From: Candidatus Poribacteria bacterium
GTDB taxonomy: Bacteria > Poribacteria > WGA-4E > PCPOR2b
Assembly (NCBI GenBank): GCA_027296925.1
Contig: JAPUIP010000799.1
Coordinates: 1 to 6,357, forward strand
Length of the DNA stretch: 6,357 nucleotides
Direction of reading: 5' to 3'
Part shown: positions 6,120 to 6,357 of the stretch, in pieces
Position numbering within the stretch: the first letter of the stretch is position 1
Layout: every line of letters starts with the position of its first letter
Notes under the pieces: model-generated
Told to the model about the DNA's origin: nothing
What the model saw: the letters and a program-made list of their open reading frames with translations, nothing else
Databases searched by the model: none
Program-made: the position numbers and the translations under genes

Positions 6120-6357
6120 TCAATCGTATTCCAGAATTATCTTGATTGCTCGATCCTTTTTATGTAAGGAGAACTCGAATCCGCGTTGCGCTTCCGTAAA
6201 GTGGAAATGGTGCGTGATGATGGGTGAAACGTCAATCCGCCCTTGCGCAATCATGTCCATCGCCAACGGAAATCAGCACTGTACCTTCAGGATCGGCGGA
6301 AATATCGGGTTGGTCTATATCAATAATTTCAATCTGACGGGGCGCAACAATTTGAGC
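6120..6357 (-). pseudogene. Zinc-type alcohol/sugar dehydrogenase (MDR family), internally deleted and frameshifted
   Basis: Reading leftward from the window edge, 41 residues are open to a TGA at 6234-6232. The first 30, AQIVAPRQIEIIDIDQPDIS then ADPEGTVLIS, are the N-terminal strand pair of a medium-chain dehydrogenase, lacking only a few starting residues outside the window. In another frame, open from 6272 to a TGA at 6122-6120, 50 residues beginning FPLAMDMIAQGRIDVSP and including IITHHFHFTEAQRGFEF are the C-terminus of the same family, ending KIILEYD. The two ends meet near 6270-6280. A normal gene of about 340 codons would hold the zinc ligands, the Rossmann domain and about 260 residues between them; all are absent. 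The relic cannot make an active enzyme. It may reflect a genuine deletion or an assembly collapse. It is convergent with the Gfo/Idh/MocA gene, 75 bases away. Confidence 0.82.

Noticed and set aside
1..6357. CRISPR arrays, tRNA or rRNA genes, insertion-sequence transposases
   Set aside because: No regularly spaced repeats, cloverleaf-like or rRNA-like segments, or transposase motifs were seen by eye on either strand.

Overview
The window is bacterial, compactly coded and of intermediate G+C. It carries uronate or sugar-acid catabolism genes next to toxin-antitoxin-like small genes. The mix of a PL22 oligogalacturonate-lyase-like protein, an SSS sodium symporter, a Gfo/Idh/MocA dehydrogenase, a zinc-type MDR dehydrogenase relic and free-standing nucleotidyltransferase and antitoxin genes resembles Candidatus Poribacteria or similar polysaccharide-degrading environmental lineages. 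That assignment is an impression from gene content, not from a marker gene.

Layout. Bases 1-2781 hold a minus-strand cluster read right to left: an AF2212-like antitoxin (2781-2482), an SSS symporter (2407-686), a MNT-type nucleotidyltransferase (668-297) and a small two-helix membrane protein that leaves the window at base 1 (264-1). The gaps are 74, 17 and 32 bases, so one operon is likely. Bases 2782-2963 form a divergent control region: two opposed sigma70-like promoters flank a 14-bp inverted repeat whose arms overlap both -35 boxes. Bases 2964-4088 (+) encode a full-length PL22-type seven-bladed propeller lyase in which the catalytic Arg/His pair and the Q-x2-H-x-H metal motif are recognisable. 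Bases 4089-4344 carry no gene but hold a MITE-like palindromic repeat between convergent genes. Bases 4914-4345 (-) encode a membrane-anchored TPR protein. Bases 4995-6044 (+) encode a Gfo/Idh/MocA oxidoreductase with a perfect Shine-Dalgarno. Bases 6357-6120 (-) hold the N-terminal and C-terminal ends of a zinc-type alcohol/sugar dehydrogenase joined out of frame, with the central domain missing: a pseudogene with an internal deletion, or an assembly collapse.

How the genes may work together (inference): the symporter imports a uronate or short uronide, the cytoplasmic PL22-like enzyme beta-eliminates the disaccharide, and the Gfo/Idh/MocA enzyme oxidises or epimerises a sugar product. The shared operator-like palindrome would co-regulate uptake and cleavage. 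The most novel points are the palindromic divergent control region, the antitoxin-like gene leading the transporter operon, and the collapsed dehydrogenase gene.
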